64,000 bases of DNA from Phaseolus vulgaris (taxonomy: Eukaryota > Streptophyta > Magnoliopsida > Fabales > Fabaceae): NCBI RefSeq assembly GCF_000499845.2, contig NC_023756.2, positions 36,998,932 to 37,062,931 of the forward strand, written 5' to 3'. How positions within the stretch are numbered: the first letter of the stretch is position 1; each line of letters starts with the position of its first letter. The notes beneath the pieces are model-generated. The model had not been told where the DNA came from. It worked only from the letters and a program-made list of their open reading frames with translations, and made no database searches. This document shows, one piece after another, positions 60,830 to 64,000 of the stretch. The position numbers were made by a program, and so were the translations under genes.

Positions 60830-61706
60830 AATGCTCAAAATACTCATCCAAACTCGCCTAAGCTAGAAGCTTCCAGAAGATCTCACACAAGCGAGCCCAA
60901 TCTTGCCTAGGCGAGATCACTCTAGAGACGTTGGGCCTGTTTTTTTCAAACTCGCCCAGGCAAAAAGTCACTTAGCCCAAGCCCAACTAGGTTAAACAGG
61001 AGGCGTGAGGCACAACCGTAGACATCAATGTGGAGAATAGATGATAGAAAACCCTAGAGGAGGCAACCATCAAAGAGAAACATCCTGGATCTTCTTCTCT
61101 TGCTTTCCATGCTTGTAATGGCCAACATGAGTGGCGAATTCTATCCTTGGGATTAGGAGTAGTTCAAACCCAGTGTATTGAGGTGATATCTAAATATAAT
61201 ATTATGTTCTTGATTGATGATTTGTATTGTCATTTTGTCTCTAATGCTTGTTTATCATTATTTAAATCCTTAGATTTGTCTGAAAAGTATCTCTAAGTTT
61301 CTGACCCAAATGATAATGTTTAACATACGGTAGGAATATATTTGAAATGTTAATTGCTATCAACATCTAATCGTAATACTAAAGATTTTTTATAAATATG
61401 CGAGGAATCGATATAAATGAATTTTATATGAGATCAATATCAATCAAAGGATAGAATATTACTATACTTTTCAAAATACAAAAGATTAAGAATGATGAAC
61501 CCCAATCCCAATTTTCCTAAATTGAACCAACAAACTCTTTGACTTGCTTTCTTTATAATTTTTGCAATCTTTATAACAAACTCCCAACAAACTTTATTTA
61601 CTTTCCTTTTCTATTTAGTAAATCTTATACTTAATAATTCAAATGTTCCTTGTGGGTTTGATATCCATCCTTAGGGACAAATTATTACTTCTGACGTTGT
61701 TGGGGA
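60830..61706 (+). mobile_element. Relict gypsy-like LTR with decayed primer-binding site, copy 5
   Basis: Counterpart of 5105-5980; site relict at 61692-61706. The 1436-bp deletion starts about 28 bp further on. Confidence 0.4.
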
Positions 61707-62229
61707 AAAATTTAACTTTTGAGTACAAATTCCTAGATATTTCCTAACGTGGTCAAACAGATTGTGTTGATAAAATGGAGACTACATGGAAAAATATGGT
61801 AGGATAATTATCTGAATAACATAGGTTTAATTCATGTAAGTATTCGAAGAAGATTACACAAAGCTCACGTCCATTAAATGAATTTAACGCGGTCTAGTGT
61901 CTTAACAAATTATTTGACAATACTACATATAATAAAGACCATAAGTCTTTCGTTTGCCCAAACAAAAATGAAATTAAAAGATTATTTTAGACTTAGTATT
62001 GTTCATGACATGACGATATAATGCAAGAGATAAGCTTGATTATACATTTTTTTTTCTCAACTCCATTAATAATCTTTTCTATGTGTAATCTATCTAATTA
62101 TGTTTATAAAATTATATGAAGTGTTTATCCTTTTGTTATCATGTAAAAACTAATCATCAAGATTTTAATTCAATTAAAATCAAATTTCAGAATTAGATTT
62201 CAAAGTGAAAGGCGTGCAATCATAACATT

Positions 62230-62888
62230 CACTACATTTAAAAGAAAAATTAGCCGCAAAAGAAAGTGAAGGTGGTGCTGTGAACGCTAAATAGTGTCCT
62301 ATAAGCCTTCAATATTAAAAAATAATTAAATAAAGCGTGGGTAACTGTGACTTATATGAACATAAACTAAAAAAAAAGAAAAAAAATTGCATGGATAGAA
62401 TGGTCACAACTGAAACTATAAATAATAAATAATAATAAAAATTTAAAATTTGTAGGTTATGCCCACGTAAAAATAATATATATATATATATATTTAAATT
62501 AAATTTTTATATGTAATAAAATTATGAAGGTTAAGTCCACTCTTGTTTAAAAATTGTGTGGCCAAATTGTTGACTAAGTCCACGCTTCTTTGAATAAACA
62601 ATATAAATATAATTTTGTGTGGGTAACATGTAGGCTAAATCCATGCTTGTTTAAAAAATATGTGGCCAATATGTAGGCTAAGCCCATGCTTCTTTAAATA
62701 AATAATATAAAATATAATTTTGTGTGGGGAGCATGTAGGTTAGGCCCATGCAAAAAACACACCACCGTGTCCCACGCACCGTCACTATTTTTATGTCGAG
62801 CATATTAGCTTCCAAAGTTTAATTGCGTCTATTTATTATAAGTAGTGTCCCTTTTTGACCCATCCTAATAAGCATATTCTTTGTAGTG
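62230..62888. mobile_element. CACTA-like element, copy 5
   Basis: 659 bp, CACTACA and GTAGTG ends with ATT outside each; TA run at 62476-62493. Confidence 0.6.
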
Positions 62889-64000
62889 ATTTTTTTGCTA
62901 TATATAAATAGGAATATTACATTTAGATAAATCACCATATACTCTTAATGGAAAGTTTTGAATCTTACCTTACATTTGCCATGACATTGTTATGAATAGT
63001 ATAAATTTAAATTATGCGTATTAACCTTAGAAATTTATTTTACATGACATTGTTATAAATATTATAAATTTAAATTATGCGTATTTAACCTTATAAATTT
63101 AAGTAATATTGGAACATAATAGCATACTCTTGTATATTAATTGATAGAACTCATGTATCCTATTTAACCATGGCAAGAATCATTTAAATTATAACACGTA
63201 AATAAGAAAGGGCATTTAATCATACATATACTAATACTATTTTTGTCATGTAAAATTATTTATAAAATATTATTCTCACTTATTTTATATTTATTGTATT
63301 TTCCTTAAAATAAAAATTATAAAAACCTTTCTAAGTATACCTACATTGATTCCCATATGTTTAACAATTTGCTACAAGCGTGGTGAGTATACACTCACAA
63401 TCATCATTGGTTATTATTTTCTCTCCACTTTCATAAGATGACATAAGAATCCTTATCTTTGATTGACTTTCATAATGTAATTTATCACTATTTTATAAAA
63501 TTTTGTAGACATTATTATCAAATATGACATTTCAGTTAAATTGACATCACATGATCAAACTATCATTTGTCATTGTATGAAAAAATATATTAAACAAGAA
63601 AAAAATACAAACAAGTATGGAAGACTGGACTATAACCCATACAAAAGTAGGAACATCAAACTAAGACTAAAAACATAGGAACTAAACACATAACATGATA
63701 TAAATGTAGACCCATAAAAGACTATCACAAAACAAGGACCACGAAAATATAGATAATTTTTTATTTGGGACCTACATTAGTTGACTTCATAGCACCTTTT
63801 CTTTGGATGCCCCCAAACTTTTTAGTAATTTAAATATCATCGTCTTTATCATACTAAGAAATTCTTCCATTTATTTATCCAATACTTTATCGTACAATTC
63901 TTTCATGAAGTTTCCAAATGTGAAGAAATATTTGAAACAAGATAAAAAAAATCCTTTTCTAAAGCATGTTTTATCTATCTTTGCCATAGACACCAAAATT
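62889..64000. other. Right end of the window: unit sequence with many one-base indels
   Basis: Matches 13941-15060 of copy 1 but with more than a dozen single-base losses or gains, mostly in homopolymers (for example GACTTTCATAATG against GACTTTTCATAATG). No gene. Confidence 0.8.

Larger units (their letters stand above)
57554..64000. repeat. Macrosatellite unit, copy 5 (partial; internal deletion)
   Basis: Copy 5 is cut by the window end. It keeps the A and B blocks and the gypsy-like LTR relict, but lacks 1436 bp matching 20875-22310 of copy 2; the junction at 61731-61736 has a 4-bp CCTA microhomology. This removed the minisatellite and the copia-site region. It retains the 151 bp missing from copies 3 and 4. 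From about 62950 onward it carries many one-base indels relative to all other copies. Confidence 0.92.

Noticed and set aside
1..64000. tRNA, rRNA or organelle-derived genes
   Set aside because: I saw no tRNA-like cloverleaf with A and B boxes and no rRNA stretches; the only tRNA-related sequences are the retroelement primer-binding sites.

Overview
The window is plant nuclear repeat DNA, with no recognisable host gene. Evidence for a plant: LTR retrotransposons of plant copia and Ty3/gypsy-Tat type, CACTA-type miniature elements, a plant-style spliced gene inside the gypsy element, and a very AT-rich background. Wording of several relict LTRs recalls phaseoloid legumes (bean/cowpea/soybean group); that placement is inference from memory.

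The background is one tandem array. A unit of about 9.5-9.7 kb (insertions removed) recurs head to tail: copy 1 at 1-16693, copy 2 at 16694-27376, copy 3 at 27377-35907, copy 4 at 35908-57553, copy 5 at 57554-64000 (cut by the window end). In order each unit carries an internal duplication (blocks A and B, about 1.2-1.55 kb, each with a MITE bounded by ATA target duplications), a relict gypsy-like LTR with a decayed primer-binding site, a ~135-bp minisatellite, a ~660-bp CACTA-like element bounded by ATT, and a relict LTR-like segment with a TATA box. Units differ by block number, deletions with short microhomology and minisatellite count, and copy 3 is a mosaic of copy-2-like and copy-4-like halves: marks of unequal crossing-over or gene conversion.

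Four later insertions each sit in one copy, with empty sites in other copies: a solo LTR (71-1035, copy 1), a 5.2-kb copia element on the minus strand (7409-12593, copy 1), a different solo LTR (23379-24544, copy 2), and a 12.2-kb gypsy/Tat element on the minus strand (44411-56594, copy 4). Both full-length elements have LTRs about 98% alike by eye and exact or near-exact 5-bp target duplications, but their coding regions are broken by frameshifts and stops.

The most interesting object is inside the gypsy element. Between integrase and the 3' LTR, on the strand opposite to gag-pol, lies an apparently spliced gene (45656-48430: a 5'UTR intron, two coding exons, about 783 codons) for a protein with a 'putative gypsy type transposon' region, basic patches, a Pro-rich linker and a long coiled coil. 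Next to it are 37-bp and 65-bp tandem repeats, the type of element segment known to seed plant satellites. The last ~1 kb of the window has a burst of one-base indels suggesting poor consensus quality.
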